Positions 1 to 9,865 of a stretch of 64,000 bases of DNA are shown in pieces. The notes beneath the pieces were generated by a model. That model ran no database searches, had not been told where the DNA came from, and saw only the letters and a list, made by a program, of their open reading frames with translations. This DNA comes from Sphagnum compactum (Eukaryota; Bryophyta; Sphagnopsida; Sphagnales), in assembly GCA_965153455.1 (NCBI GenBank), contig OZ234496.1, forward strand, positions 5,899,207 to 5,963,206, given 5' to 3'. Made by a program: the position numbers and the translations under genes. The stretch's first letter is position 1. Every line of letters begins with the position of its first letter.

Positions 1-1
1 A

Positions 2-616
2 CAAACTGCTGCAATTCGGTACCTTCTGGATATTATCCCCAAGCCTGTGAATGTACGACCCATGATGGAAGCATTCAAGACTGCTGCATCTGAAAACATT
101 GGACCTGAGGGAGTGCTTTTCCTTTTGCATTTAAACTTTCTGGATGATGCCAAGGCCACACTGCGAGCAGCATCTATGGTTGCTGAACTAGAGGATACTA
201 CACCTGACCTTAAACTTTGGCTTCGAGAGGAGTGGTCAAAGGAGGCCTATAATGAGGGTGTGCAGACAGGATCATCTCACTACCTAAACCTCATGCGGGT
301 CATAAAGCTTGGGCAAGGATGCTTGTGCGTCCGTGAGCTTCCTGCACAATTGCAGGCCGCCATAGGGTACCTTCCTCTCTACAAGGATTGTTGCAAGACC
401 CCTGGAACTCTTCTCTCTCAGAGGCAAAAGGGGGAGTTGGTGGAGGCCCTTTGTCATTTATATAGGGGAAGCAGAAAAGTGAGTGAGGCCGAGATTTTGA
501 GAGCTGACAAAGCAAAACTTCTCTTTCTTCTTGGAGCCTGCTTGCCTGAGTGGAGCCAATTACCTGCAGATGGTGATGTTAGAACTCCAATGTCCTTGTA
601 TAATAACAGAATATGA
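2..616 (+). CDS. 3' terminal exon of an unrecognised helical protein
   Basis: The frame is open from the left edge of the window (the codon at 2-4 is Gln) and ends at TGA 614-616, so only the C-terminal part of about 204 residues is visible. The first Met in the frame is internal, at 62-64, and I do not take it as the start. The composition is that of a real soluble, alpha-helical protein: rich in Leu, Ala, Glu and Lys, with evenly spaced hydrophobic residues, no membrane segment and no low complexity. Short marker strings are LLDIIPKPVNVRP and LREEWSKEAYNEG. I do not recognise the family. Helical-repeat proteins such as an RNA polymerase I TAF-like factor came to mind but nothing proves it. 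Codon use is unlike the AT-rich surroundings. Upstream exons lie outside the window. Confidence 0.6.
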   Translation, partial: QTAAIRYLLDIIPKPVNVRPMMEAFKTAASENIGPEGVLFLLHLNFLDDAKATLRAASMVAELEDTTPDLKLWLREEWSKEAYNEGVQTGSSHYLNLMRVIKLGQGCLCVRELPAQLQAAIGYLPLYKDCCKTPGTLLSQRQKGELVEALCHLYRGSRKVSEAEILRADKAKLLFLLGACLPEWSQLPADGDVRTPMSLYNNRI

Positions 617-1320
617 GTGACAAATCTCTCCCTTTTCTGAGCAATACAACAGTGTCAATGGGATATAATGAGCTTCTGGGGATGCAAGGTAATTTCTTTG
701 TAGGTGAGCTGGGAAAATCATAATAGCTCTTCTGGTGACAAAGTAAGTCCTTCAGATGGTCAGTTGACAGGTTGAGATTGTATCTGCTTCCTTTCTTGTA
801 ATGTATCCAATTATCTACATTGTTTCTGTTGCTGTTGAGCAGGTGAAGCTTCTTCTCCATAACTGTCATTGTTGGAAGATGCAGAATGTCAGCAGCCAGA
901 GCAACTGCACTGCATGGTGCAGGTCCACATGTGTGTCACACATATATCTTTGTAGAGAAGGAAAGGAGTTGCCATGGGTAAACATGTCCACATGCTGGTT
1001 TATCTGCAGTGGTGAGCTTCACCATGTCTATGTTGTCATCTGTTCCTTCCTTATGCACAAAAAGGCTGTATACTTGGGTATGATCTGCCGCAGCTATGAA
1101 TGTTGATAGAGCATGTTCATGACTGAGAACTACAGGTGTGTATCGTGTGTACTGCTCTGCACTTCATTCTGGTGAAACCCCCTTACAGATAGGATCCGCC
1201 TATTGTCATAACACTTTAGGGTTCACGACTTTGCTAAAACTCCTGCCAATGCAACACAACCTGTGTAAGCTGGGTATGCTCCTTGTTATTCAATGACGAA
1301 ATTTCCAACTTTTCCACCAA
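617..1320. other. 3' flank of the first gene, no feature
   Basis: Mixed-composition DNA downstream of the first gene. Short open frames on both strands (for example 801-1106) show no recognisable protein. The near part is probably 3' UTR of the upstream gene. Confidence 0.4.
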
Positions 1321-1324
1321 GTGT

Positions 1325-1660
1325 GGTTTGTTAGATTAGGTGTTGATGAACATTTCTGTGATGTTCTGTTTCTGGACTTCTTATCTCTGCCATCTTTGCT
1401 TTTGTTGTGGTGTCAACATGAGAGCTGGTTCATTCAGGTGGGGTCTTCTTGTCCATGACTTTCACTGACTGCAAGGAGATTGTATTTTACCTGATGTGTG
1501 GTTTCCTAGATCATGAGTTAATGTCTCTGTGATGTTCTGTTTCTGGACTGACAACTCTGCCATCTTTGCACTTGTGGTGGTGTCAACATGAGACATGGTT
1601 CATTCAGGTGGGGTTTTCTTGTACATGACTTTCACTGCATGGAGATTGTATTTTGTCACA
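1325..1660. repeat. Two-copy tandem duplication, period about 171 bp
   Basis: The strings TCTGTGATGTTCTGTTTCTG, GTGTCAACATGAGA and GGTTCATTCAGGTGGGGT occur twice in the same order. The first set starts at 1355 and the second at 1526, an offset of 171 bp. The copies are clearly diverged with small indels. No coding frame spans both. Confidence 0.8.
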
Positions 1661-2712
1661 ACAAAACAACTAGCATAGTCGGAAGAATAATAAACATCAA
1701 ACTATCTTATTGTCCAAGTATTAGTGTTGGACACAAAGCAAACAAGTGGCTTGAAACATGATGGCCCTACCTTTTAAATGACACCCATAATGATGATAAA
1801 TATTCAGCATGCTAAATTGGAAACACATGGTTAGCATGGTGAAGCCCAAGAGGATCCTTCATCTATGTGGGAAATGTTTCTATGAATCCACATGACCATA
1901 GAATGTAAGGATACCAAACTTTGGCCCATTTTTGGGACACCTTGAAGGGCAGAGCCAACAAACTTGAAGTAAGGTTATGGCTCCCTGAAAGAGATGATTG
2001 GGAACCACATGGTATTACAAGATCCGAGCAACAGAAAACCGCTAAACCACACAAAACAGCTCCCCCAACACTCTCCAAACTGCTTGTTCTTCTCCTTGCT
2101 CTTTGTCCTTTTGTTGTTGTTGTTCTTCTTCTTCTTCATTTTGCAGGTTGCCATCACCATCAAAATAGAAAAAAGGGTACTCATTCTTTTGTCTTCTTTG
2201 TTTTATTTGAATATTTTTGGGTGTTTCTTGCTACAAATGAAGAAGAAAAACTTGTAACCGTTGTAATGTAACTTGTGGGATTCTTTTGCATCTCATCACC
2301 ATTTTTAGAACATGGTCACTTGAGCATTTTTATACATTTTTTTACATGTCCACATATTTGGTTTTACAACTTTCCACCCATTTTTTTTTTCAAATCAATT
2401 TTTCCCAATCTCTATTGTGAGCCTTTATCACATTATGCCAAATTGCACGTACTTAGCAAGCTCCATTCCACATAATATCCCATTTGGCATGGATGGTTTA
2501 CATTAACCATTTAAAAAATGAACAATACATTCATATGCAAGAGGAAAACATTAATTGTGATCACAACAAATAAACAATATTTTTATCGATGATGGTTAAA
2601 GGTCATGATTAACATGGTTGACAAAGCAATACCCTTATCATGTGGATAAATCCTCACTATTTTTATAATGATAACATAATAACCTCAAGCAAAAAATGTA
2701 TTGCAATACTTA
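1661..2712. other. Non-coding AT-rich stretch
   Basis: No recognisable gene. An open frame at 1921-2271 begins at TTG, not ATG, and encodes a Leu/Val run plus low-complexity tail, so I do not accept it. Homopolymer T and A runs are common. Confidence 0.4.
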
Positions 2713-2925
2713 AGGAGCATTCACACTTGGTGTTAGGGACTCCAGTGCTGAATCCCTTAACATCATGCTAGTCATTTAGGACTTAAACCTACTTACCATG
2801 AAGATTTTATGTTAAGCTAACATTCACTTAACATTAAGTTATCACCTATTTAGCATTGTATGCCATCTAGGATGCCACCTATATTTTTATTTAACACTGA
2901 TTTAACATCAAGTGTGAATGCACCT
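2713..2925. mobile_element. MITE with terminal inverted repeats and TTA target duplication
   Basis: The left end reads AGGAGCATTCACACTTGGTG and the right end is its imperfect inverse, ending in CAAGTGTGAATGCACCT. The element is flanked on both sides by TTA (2710-2712 and 2926-2928), the target-site signature of PIF/Harbinger-type MITEs. It is 213 bp long and has no coding capacity. The subterminal string CACTTGGTGTTA recurs at the ends of larger elements at 14.95 kb and 54.7 kb, so these seem related. Superfamily assignment is inference. Confidence 0.65.
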
Positions 2926-2928
2926 TTA

Positions 2929-4494
2929 CATACAATTGTATTGTTTACTTTCACCTAAGGGCACCAAAGGGTCCCTTGATGCATGGTAGGGTTTTAATAT
3001 GTGGGTGTTGGAAAAATTTATTCCTCCATCACATTATCCATCAAATGCAATACTTGCATTCATTGATGCCTTTTTTTTTCCACCCAACATGGGGGGATTG
3101 TAAGGATTTTAAATTTTTTTTTGTTTAAATTTCACAAAAGGTGCCCCATGCCCATAGTTTCATGTGAAGGTTTTACAAAAAAATTGTTCACCATCATTTA
3201 AATCCCCCTCACATCATGATTGGTTCATTATATGCAATACTCACATGAATGTTGTTTCATGTATTTTCATAAAAGGGTTAAAGGATGGCTTTTGTCACAT
3301 ATGCCAACACCATGGAATTCATTCATATGAATGTTCATTCATAACTTATAATTAATTTATATCTAATTCTTAATTTAATTTCAATTCACTTAATTTGTTT
3401 AAATACCTATCAATTAACTTTCAATTGATTTTTAATTCATTTGTAATTATTATTTAATTCATTTCTAGTTAATTCATGGTTAAATTTCAATTCATTTCTA
3501 ATTCATTTTTAATTAATTCATAATTCAATATTAGTTCCCACATGGATGAACATGATTATAGAAGGGTGAAAATGGGTCACACATGGGTGAACATGAATCA
3601 CATGTAGATTGGAAGTTTTTTAAAAACCGTCTGGTGTGTTCAATGGGTATAAATAAAAGTAGAATCCCACATTATTTTTTAGTTTATTCAACACTAGTTT
3701 TGGGTATGTATTTTTGTCATGATCTTTTTTTTTTAATCATGTTTTTATATATAAAATCCTTTTGCATTCCCGTTGTGTGCAAATTGTGTTTTTGCTTTTG
3801 ATTTTCTTATTCCAAACTTAGATTTAAAACTAGACCTCCTTTCATTCATGTGATTTGGAAATCTTGTTGTTTAATTCTTTTCATGTTTGTGACTTCTTCA
3901 CTAAATGAAATTTGAAAGAAAAAAGGGGCTATGCAATGTGTATGCAATACTTTTGTTTTTCATGACTTTGATGAGTCTTTTAAGTAGGTAGGTAGGTTGT
4001 TACGCAAGTAGGAGTACGTCAATAACTTAAAAAGTAAACTAAGGTGGTGGGTGTGTTAGTTCATAGGTCCCCTAAGTGGTAATTGGGTGGGTGTGGTTGG
4101 ATTTGGCTTGAATGACCTAGCACCCACCAGTGCACTGATCTTTTTGGGGTCTTAGTGGATGAAACTGTAGAACATGAACGGGTTTAGGATCGAACTTATG
4201 TATGTTTATTACATAGCTATGAAAATCTATGTTTTTGATTGCACAACTATTTTCTCACCCCTCTATTGCCTATGCATAACTAATATGCCAACCATTCCCT
4301 TACCATGTACTAAACATCAAAACCATTCAAAACCAAAAGCTCGAATCCCTTCACAATTTTATTCCAACAAACTTTGCATTCATACAACAAAATCTTTCTA
4401 TCAAATGAAAGATGTTTCTCAAAGTCACAAACACCCATTTATATACTATGCAAAAGGAAACTAATCAAGAAATTTGTTAAAGTTAGTATATGTC
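2929..4494. other. AT-rich intergenic DNA with TTTCAATTCATTT low-complexity block
   Basis: No gene seen. Between about 3340 and 3540 the sequence is built from variants of AATTCATTT and TTAATTTCAATT, a degenerate short-period repeat. A small GTAGGTAGGTAGG patch lies near 3985. Short ORFs here are AT-rich noise. Confidence 0.45.
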
Positions 4495-4919
4495 ACATGG
4501 TTCCCCATGTGATTTCACATAAAATAATCAAAAGAAAGACTAAACACATGGTGCACATGACTTTCACATAAATTAATCAAAAGAAAAACTAAACACATGG
4601 TGCACATGACTTTCACATAAATTAATCAAAAGAAAAACTAAACACATGGTGCACATGACTTTCACATAAATTAATCAAAAGAAAAACTAAACACATGGTG
4701 CACATGACTTTCACATAAATTAATCAAAAGAAAAACTAAACACATGGTGCACATGACTTTCACATAAATTAATCAAAAGAAAAACTAAACACATGGTGCA
4801 CATGACTTTCACATAAATTAATCAAAAGAAAAACTAAACACATGGTGCACATGACTTTCACATAAATTAATCAAAAGAAAAACTAAACACATGGTGCACA
4901 TGACTTTCACATAAATTAA
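4495..4919. repeat. Tandem 49-bp satellite, about 8.7 copies
   Basis: The unit starts ACACATGGTGCACATGACTT and continues TCACATAAATTAATCAAAAG; starts fall at 4544, 4593, 4642, 4691, 4740, 4789, 4838 and 4887, exactly 49 bp apart. Those copies are essentially identical, which implies recent expansion. A diverged founder copy at 4495-4543 precedes them and the last copy breaks off at 4919. There are no unique spacers, so it is not a CRISPR array. Confidence 0.95.
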
Positions 4920-4945
4920 TATGTGAAAGTCAATGCACCATGACC
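4890..4945. repeat. Inverted repeat closing the 49-bp satellite
   Basis: The last satellite unit (CATGGTGCACATGACTTTCA) is followed after a short AATTAAT-like loop by its imperfect inverse (ATGTGAAAGTCAATGCACCA). Together they form a hairpin of roughly 22 bp. The sequence right of the hairpin resembles the inverse of a segment at 63.5-63.63 kb. Confidence 0.75.
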
Positions 4946-5200
4946 AAACTAAATTATTAAATCTTATCAAGTAAATCATTACCCACTAAAACAATTACAT
5001 AGGTAATTCCATTAAGTTACAAAACCACACCTCACCCTTGGGTTCCACCCAGGGTGAGTTTTTTTTTAAAAAAAATTTACGCACATTTCCCTAACCCCCA
5101 ACAATCACTCCTACCCACCCATAATAGTACCCCCTATTCCTACCTGCCTCTTTCCCTCCCTTTTCCTATTTCGTTCAATGATTCACTTTGGCAAGAGCTG
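4946..5200. other. Unassigned non-coding segment
   Basis: AT-rich sequence with a C-rich patch near 5090-5160. Parts resemble the inverse of 63.5-63.6 kb. No gene. Confidence 0.35.
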
Positions 5201-5983
5201 TAGAACTTGAGGTGGTAGCTATTGAAGCTTGAAAGAGCTTGAAGGTTGAAGGAGCTTGTTAAAGAAGGTTTGGAAGAAGAACTTGTCAAAACACATTTAG
5301 TTGATTTAAACAAGTTGAAAAGTAGGAAGGAACCTGCTGTGGAAAAACATTTGTTAGGAAGGATCTTGAAGGGAGGAGCAACAAGAAGGAAAGCTTCTAC
5401 AAGAATCTTCTCATGTGAGTTTTTTCTCTCTTTTTTTTTCCTTCTATTTTTGTGTGTTTATTTTTCCCTGTTTTTTCTTTTCTTACATATATAATTTTTA
5501 AAACAAGAATTTTTTAAGTTCTGTTTTTTTATTAATTTTTTTTCTTTCTATCTTTCCAATTCATGGTTGTTTTCTGTTTTCCTTTCAATTCTATGTCTTT
5601 TCTTTTCTTTTTTTTCTATTCCTTTATTAGTAGTTTTTTGAAGTTTTTTCTTTCTGTTTTTATTTTTTCTAAAAACTTTGTGTCTTTTATTTTTTTTAAT
5701 GTTCCTTTCTTTCTATGTATTCTTACCAAAAATTGTTTTCTTTCTATTTTTTATTTTTTTTCTATTCATGTTTTGTTTCTTTCAATTTTAATTTTAATTT
5801 TTGTCTTTTTTTCTTGTTTATGTTTTTTATTCATGTTTGTTTTATCATTTACTTTTTCTTAATCCAATTCCCAATCCAGTTGGCTTGTGCACACACCATA
5901 TATCATTCACAAGTATATTGTTCACCATATACTTGGAATTATCAGAAATAGACTGTTTACATATTGATGTTAGCAATGCAATA
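5200..5983 (+). other. Possible 5' leader plus T-rich intron-like stretch
   Basis: A purine-rich segment up to about 5413 ends at a good donor-like site (CAT followed by GTGAGT). It is followed by about 440 bases of strongly T-rich DNA (5420-5860), which looks like an intron on the plus strand. ORFs translated from the T-rich part are Phe/Leu runs and not genes. No acceptor or downstream gene can be fixed, so this is only a suggestion. Confidence 0.25.
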
Positions 5984-6121
5984 ATGAAGAGGAAGAATAA
6001 TGATATATCCATGGAGCACCAACTGCCAAATGCAGGAGATTTAGACCCTATTGCAGATCTCCAAACCCAAGTCATCCCAATTACTACTCCAAAATATCTG
6101 GAACCTGATACAAGTTTGTAA
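5984..6121 (+). CDS. Possible small ORF or exon, unknown product
   Basis: An ATG at 5984 opens a 45-codon frame ending at TAA 6119-6121. It starts MKRKNNDISMEHQLPNAG and is Asp/Pro/Thr-rich, unlike the T-rich DNA before it. It could be the coding end of the transcript suggested by the upstream leader and T-rich segment. I recognise no domain. Confidence is low. Confidence 0.2.
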   Translation: MKRKNNDISMEHQLPNAGDLDPIADLQTQVIPITTPKYLEPDTSL

Positions 6122-7061
6122 ATTCCTGAGAATAAGGCCTTCAAAACCTTTTTGAAGTGTCCAATCCCAACAAATTCCAGATTCCAGTAACTCTCAAGGG
6201 TGGTGCGAGGTCTTCAAACCCAATAGCTCCAGATCCTTATCCAAGACCTTCAAACACTACCTGTGTTCAAGCTCCTCAATGCTAAATGCAAGAGTCTCAA
6301 CTGCTGTAAATCCAAAGAACGCACAATGATCCTAAGCAGCTTGCAATTGCAAGAGTTTTTGCCTCCAGGTTCACAATCCTGTGTTTTTTGGCTATGCTTA
6401 TTTTGTGAACCTGCCTGGAGCTCCAAGAGAATGCATTTACAAAGTGAAATGCACTTGCAAGGGCATTCTGAGTGCATCACACATCCTTTTTTTAATTTCA
6501 AAATTCTTTTACTAGGTTACAGGACTCATGCAAGGGGCCCACCATTTCTTGCCCCAATGCATGCGGGCTATGGCCCTTGTTCAGAGGCAAGAACCTATGA
6601 AGCCCATCACATGTGTGCCTTGCCCTGCATCAAACAAATTCTGTACATAACTCCGGGAAAAATCAACAATAATAATGCTGACTAGTTCACAACTATTGTA
6701 GTCTGTTCTTACATGCAAATTGAGCAACAGAGTACAGTTCCCAAAAACAAACACTAGTATGATTTGATTTGCTAAAGAGCTGACACCCTTGCTGACTGGA
6801 GTCAGTGTCATCTGTTCAAACTACAAAGAAGTCCAAGGACATAAGAACAAGGGCTAAGAGGTCCACAGACTAACAAAGCAGATTAAGGTGCATACCTGAC
6901 AACAATCAGTCAAAAGTCCCAATATTTTGGGTTAGTAGAAGTAGAGCATAGTCTGAAACTTGGTTTGTCCACAGGATGTTAAGAAGTCAGCATATTCCTT
7001 TCAAGTGACCACTTATTCCACATGATAACAAGGTCTCACTAGCTCCTAGAGGCTGGAAACC
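6122..7061. other. Intergenic DNA between 6.1 kb and the COAD stop
   Basis: No gene recognised. An imperfect inverted repeat lies at about 6363-6422 (CTCCAGGTTCACAA against TTGTGAACCTGCCTGGAG, with a 4-nt bulge). The right part should include the 3' UTR of COAD. Confidence 0.4.
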
Positions 7062-8515
7062 TTAATTCTTGTTCACAGTCAAAGAATCAAGATCGTGTTT
7101 TTCCTGTATCTGCCTGGCATCACGTTGCCTGAGAATTGTTGAGCTAACCTTCTCCGCACAACCATTTTCCAGCACCAGATTTACAACTTCCACCTACAAC
7201 ACAGGATATTAATCTACATTGGGAAAAATATCTTGCAGGTACTCTCAGGGACATGCAGAAACACCATTTGCCCAATGCCGGTGAAATACAATCTCTCAGA
7301 ACCAAAGGGGCTTTCATGTAGATACCCCTACAAATCAGCATACAAAAGATGGAATACCCATGGAAACCTCAATACCTGCAGTTGAGATAGTCCTTTTTCA
7401 GCCCTTTTCTTATTGACTGCTTCTGCTCCTTTGAGTGTTTCTTCACTTCATCCAGGAAACATTCCCACAACAGCAATTAGCTGACACCAGGGAGGGGCCT
7501 GCTTCTGAAACCAAACATTCTCACATATGTCTGCAATATGGACAAGAATGTATTAAGGCGTAATGAATACCTTACAACAATAGCTTCCAGCCCCTCATCA
7601 ACAATAGCTGGACCAAAAGGATCTGTAATTGGCTCTGTCTGCACCTGCAGTCCTGGCTTTACCGACTGTCCTGCAGTCCCCCACCACCCTGTTCTTTCAC
7701 AAGCAGCTCCAGACCCCAACATCTAGTGACATCTAGTGATATTAAGCATAGATTAAGAGATAAAAGTCAGGACAGAAGTCACCTTGCACTGACATGTTAT
7801 CTTGCCATTTGCAACACAGAGCAGAATTCCAAATTGAGGGAACAAACAAGAAGGTCAAGGATTTAAAGAAGAAACACCTTGATAAATTTCTCCACTGCTG
7901 CTCTCCTCACATCCAAAGGCTGAATAAGATGTGCCAACTGCAGATCATCATCATCATCATCATCACTTGTACGATTAGCTCTCTCTGAACAAACATACTC
8001 CAACTCTACAGCAACACTCTGTTGTACTTTAACTTCCATCAAGGAATGTAAGTATCTATGTCTTTGGCTGGTTTAACAAACCTCTTTGTTCATCAACATG
8101 GGTCCGGTGCTGATACCTACCACCACCCGCTCCTCTGCTAATTCTGCAGCTGCCTGCACCCGCCACAGGTCCCCATCAATTTCAGGAGACCAGGTCCATT
8201 TGCCTCAAGAATCCAGCATGACATTATGAATCCTACTCCAGACTCTAGCAACCAGATTCTTTCCAAATTGAAATCGCCCAATTGACTGCTGCAATTGTTC
8301 CTCCAACACACGTCCCCCTTTCCTTTGAACTTTGAACCCGACCCCCCCCCCCCCCCCCCCCCCCCCCCCGCGCTCTTGCTTCCTTGAGTTCAAGAAAACA
8401 TGCAACATGCCGGAAGTAGTACCTTCAAGAGCAGATGATGACCAGAGTGCAGGCGGTCGAAAGTGCCACCCAGAACCACGGCAGAAAACTTGTGATCTGT
8501 TGCAGCAGCGTCCAT
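7062..8515 (-). CDS. COAD: Phosphopantetheine adenylyltransferase, complete six-exon gene
   Basis: The enzyme makes dephospho-CoA from 4'-phosphopantetheine and ATP, the penultimate step of CoA synthesis. Exons on the minus strand are 8515-8423, 8153-8082, 7937-7878, 7665-7571, 7445-7376 and 7193-7062. All junctions are GT/AG, all phases agree, and they give 173 residues ending at TAA. The ATG sits in GCCATGG. Residues 17-26 read [10 protein letters not shown], the nucleotidyltransferase signature with the HxGH motif at 23-26. [20 protein letters not shown] (exon 4) and VSSTILR near 146-152 also match the plant enzyme, whose usual length is about 176. No transit peptide is seen, so it is probably cytosolic. 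Intron 1 carries a run of 28 G on the sense strand. The gene is divergent from the TlyA-like gene and appears intact. Confidence 0.95.
7947..7966. repeat. (TCA)n microsatellite in COAD intron 2
   Basis: About seven TCA units just outside the acceptor of COAD exon 3. On the sense strand this is a (TGA)n run next to the CTGCAG acceptor. Confidence 0.85.
8342..8369. repeat. C28 homopolymer in COAD intron 1
   Basis: Twenty-eight consecutive C on the plus strand, hence G28 in the COAD sense strand. It lies between donor 8422 and acceptor 8154. Its exact length may be a sequencing or assembly artefact. Confidence 0.9.
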
Positions 8516-8858
8516 GGCTATCTGCCAAGAAAGCCGTCTTGTCCTTCCAACAATATACCCTCCCTCGCTGTCCAACACAAACCCCAGTCTTGATACACCT
8601 ACCTCTTGCAAACCCTTGTGCAAAACCCTAATTAGCTGCTCTCTGCGCAGGGTTTTGGTGCATGGGCAAAGGGTTTTGCGCGCTGTCGGGTGGGTGGCAG
8701 AAGAGAAGAAGCACGTGGGAGGTGGAATGCTGGTGATACAGCTCTCAAATCCGAAATTGTTTTTCTTTTTGGTCTGAGGCTGGTTTTGACGTTCACGGGT
8801 TCGGAGTGGAGACGACAAGGGAGCAGGAAGGAAGAGGAAAAAGCACGCGGAAGGTGGG
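8516..8858. promoter_or_regulatory. Short bidirectional promoter between COAD and the TlyA-like gene
   Basis: Only about 340 bp separate the COAD ATG (minus) from the first proposed ATG of the TlyA-like gene (plus). The interval is more GC-rich than the surroundings, contains a telo-box and GGGTTTTG repeats, and has no obvious TATA box. This fits divergent housekeeping transcription. The two 5' UTRs must also lie here. Confidence 0.6.
8623..8631 (+). promoter_or_regulatory. Telo-box AAACCCTAA
   Basis: An exact AAACCCTAA motif about 108 bp upstream of the COAD ATG. In plants this element is typical of promoters of translation- and growth-related genes. Two nearby GGGTTTTG strings (around 8650 and 8669) partly resemble its inverse. 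Confidence 0.6.
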
Positions 8859-9033
8859 ATGCTTGTGGGGCGGGGGCTGAGGAGTGGCAAAGCTATGCTG
8901 CAGTGCTATCTCTTGTTCCCCTCCTTCTCGTCTCCGCATCCCTTGTGCTCCACCTCAACCATACGTAATCCATGGGCATGTGAACACGTCCCTGACCTCC
9001 AGCAGCAGCGGAGCTCGCCGGAATGGACAGTTT
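8859..9033 (+). CDS. Probable first exon of the TlyA-like gene (N-terminal extension)
   Basis: An ATG at 8859 (a second in frame at 8895) starts a frame that reaches a consensus donor, GTAAGT, at 9034. The exon ends in phase 1, which matches the acceptor before 9866, and the whole eight-exon model then stays in frame for 333 residues. The 58 residues are rich in Ser, Pro, Arg and Leu with few acidic residues, as in an organellar targeting peptide. No homology is expected in such a region, so the support is splice signal, phase and composition only. Another first exon within 8.6-9.8 kb is possible. Confidence 0.45.
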
Positions 9034-9865
9034 GTAAGTTTCTTTTTCCACGGCCATTCTTGTTTTTATACAACTGGTCGCCTCTTGACATGCTATAATG
9101 GCGGCCAACATCGAGCTACATGCTAAACAACATGTCTTTGAGTCTGTGAAGGTAGTGAAGAAGCAACAAGCCAAGTGCCTGTTGTGAGAGAGAACAGCCA
9201 CAGGTGTGTGTGGGTTTAAATCGCATGCTCTGTTTTTTGGACAAGAGCAATAATTACAGCTGCTCTGGTTCAAGAGGTCCCTCAATTGTGGAAATCTATG
9301 ATAAGTTTTGGTGGAATGTTGCAATGGTGAGAAAGCATGAATCTAGGTTATGTAGCTGCAATGGTGTAAAAGAATTGCCTCATAATGCTTGCCTACAGAA
9401 GATGTTATGCAAGTTCAGGATGTCTTATTTCTTACAGGAGCACAGTTGCATTCTGGAAATAGCACTGAACTCTGAATCTAAACCACTTGTGATCAAGAAG
9501 ATGAGCCCAGAGCTTGATGTGGTTCTCAGCAGTTTGTAAAGACTATGTCCCTTGGCAGTTGTAGGATTGTCCAGAAATGTATCAAGAAGGAAGTGGAGTC
9601 AGTTTCACAATTTTGCAAGAAGAAATTTTGAGAGTGCCAATGCGGAAACTACACCCAGGTGTGCTGCAAATATTTATTGAGCCCTTTCTTGGAGTCAAGT
9701 ATTCTTAGGGTTTTGATTTTTCTTGCATTTAGGTTGATGATTGGCACCAAGATTTACTTAGTATGCAGCCATGGTAAACTCATGTCCTGGGGCCAAAAAT
9801 CCTTGGTCTCCCTCCCAGTGGCACCTTACAAAAGGATATCCTCTTTCTTCTCTGACTTGACAGAG

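Noticed and set aside
1921-2271. 116-codon ORF with a membrane-like segment
   Set aside because: It starts at TTG, overlaps ORFs in other frames and on the other strand, and is T-rich low complexity at its end.
4495-4919. CRISPR-like array
   Set aside because: The 49-bp units are directly adjacent with no unique spacers, and the sequence is eukaryotic. It is a tandem satellite.
5246-5951. Several Phe-rich ORFs
   Set aside because: They come from a T-rich intron-like stretch and contain no domain or splice support.
8332-8631. Poly-Pro ORF on the plus strand opposite COAD
   Set aside because: It runs through the C28 tract and is antisense to a well-supported COAD exon.
9204-9539. 111-codon ORF in TlyA intron 1
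   Set aside because: No recognised domain, and the exon 1 to exon 2 splice model works without it. Kept only as a caveat.
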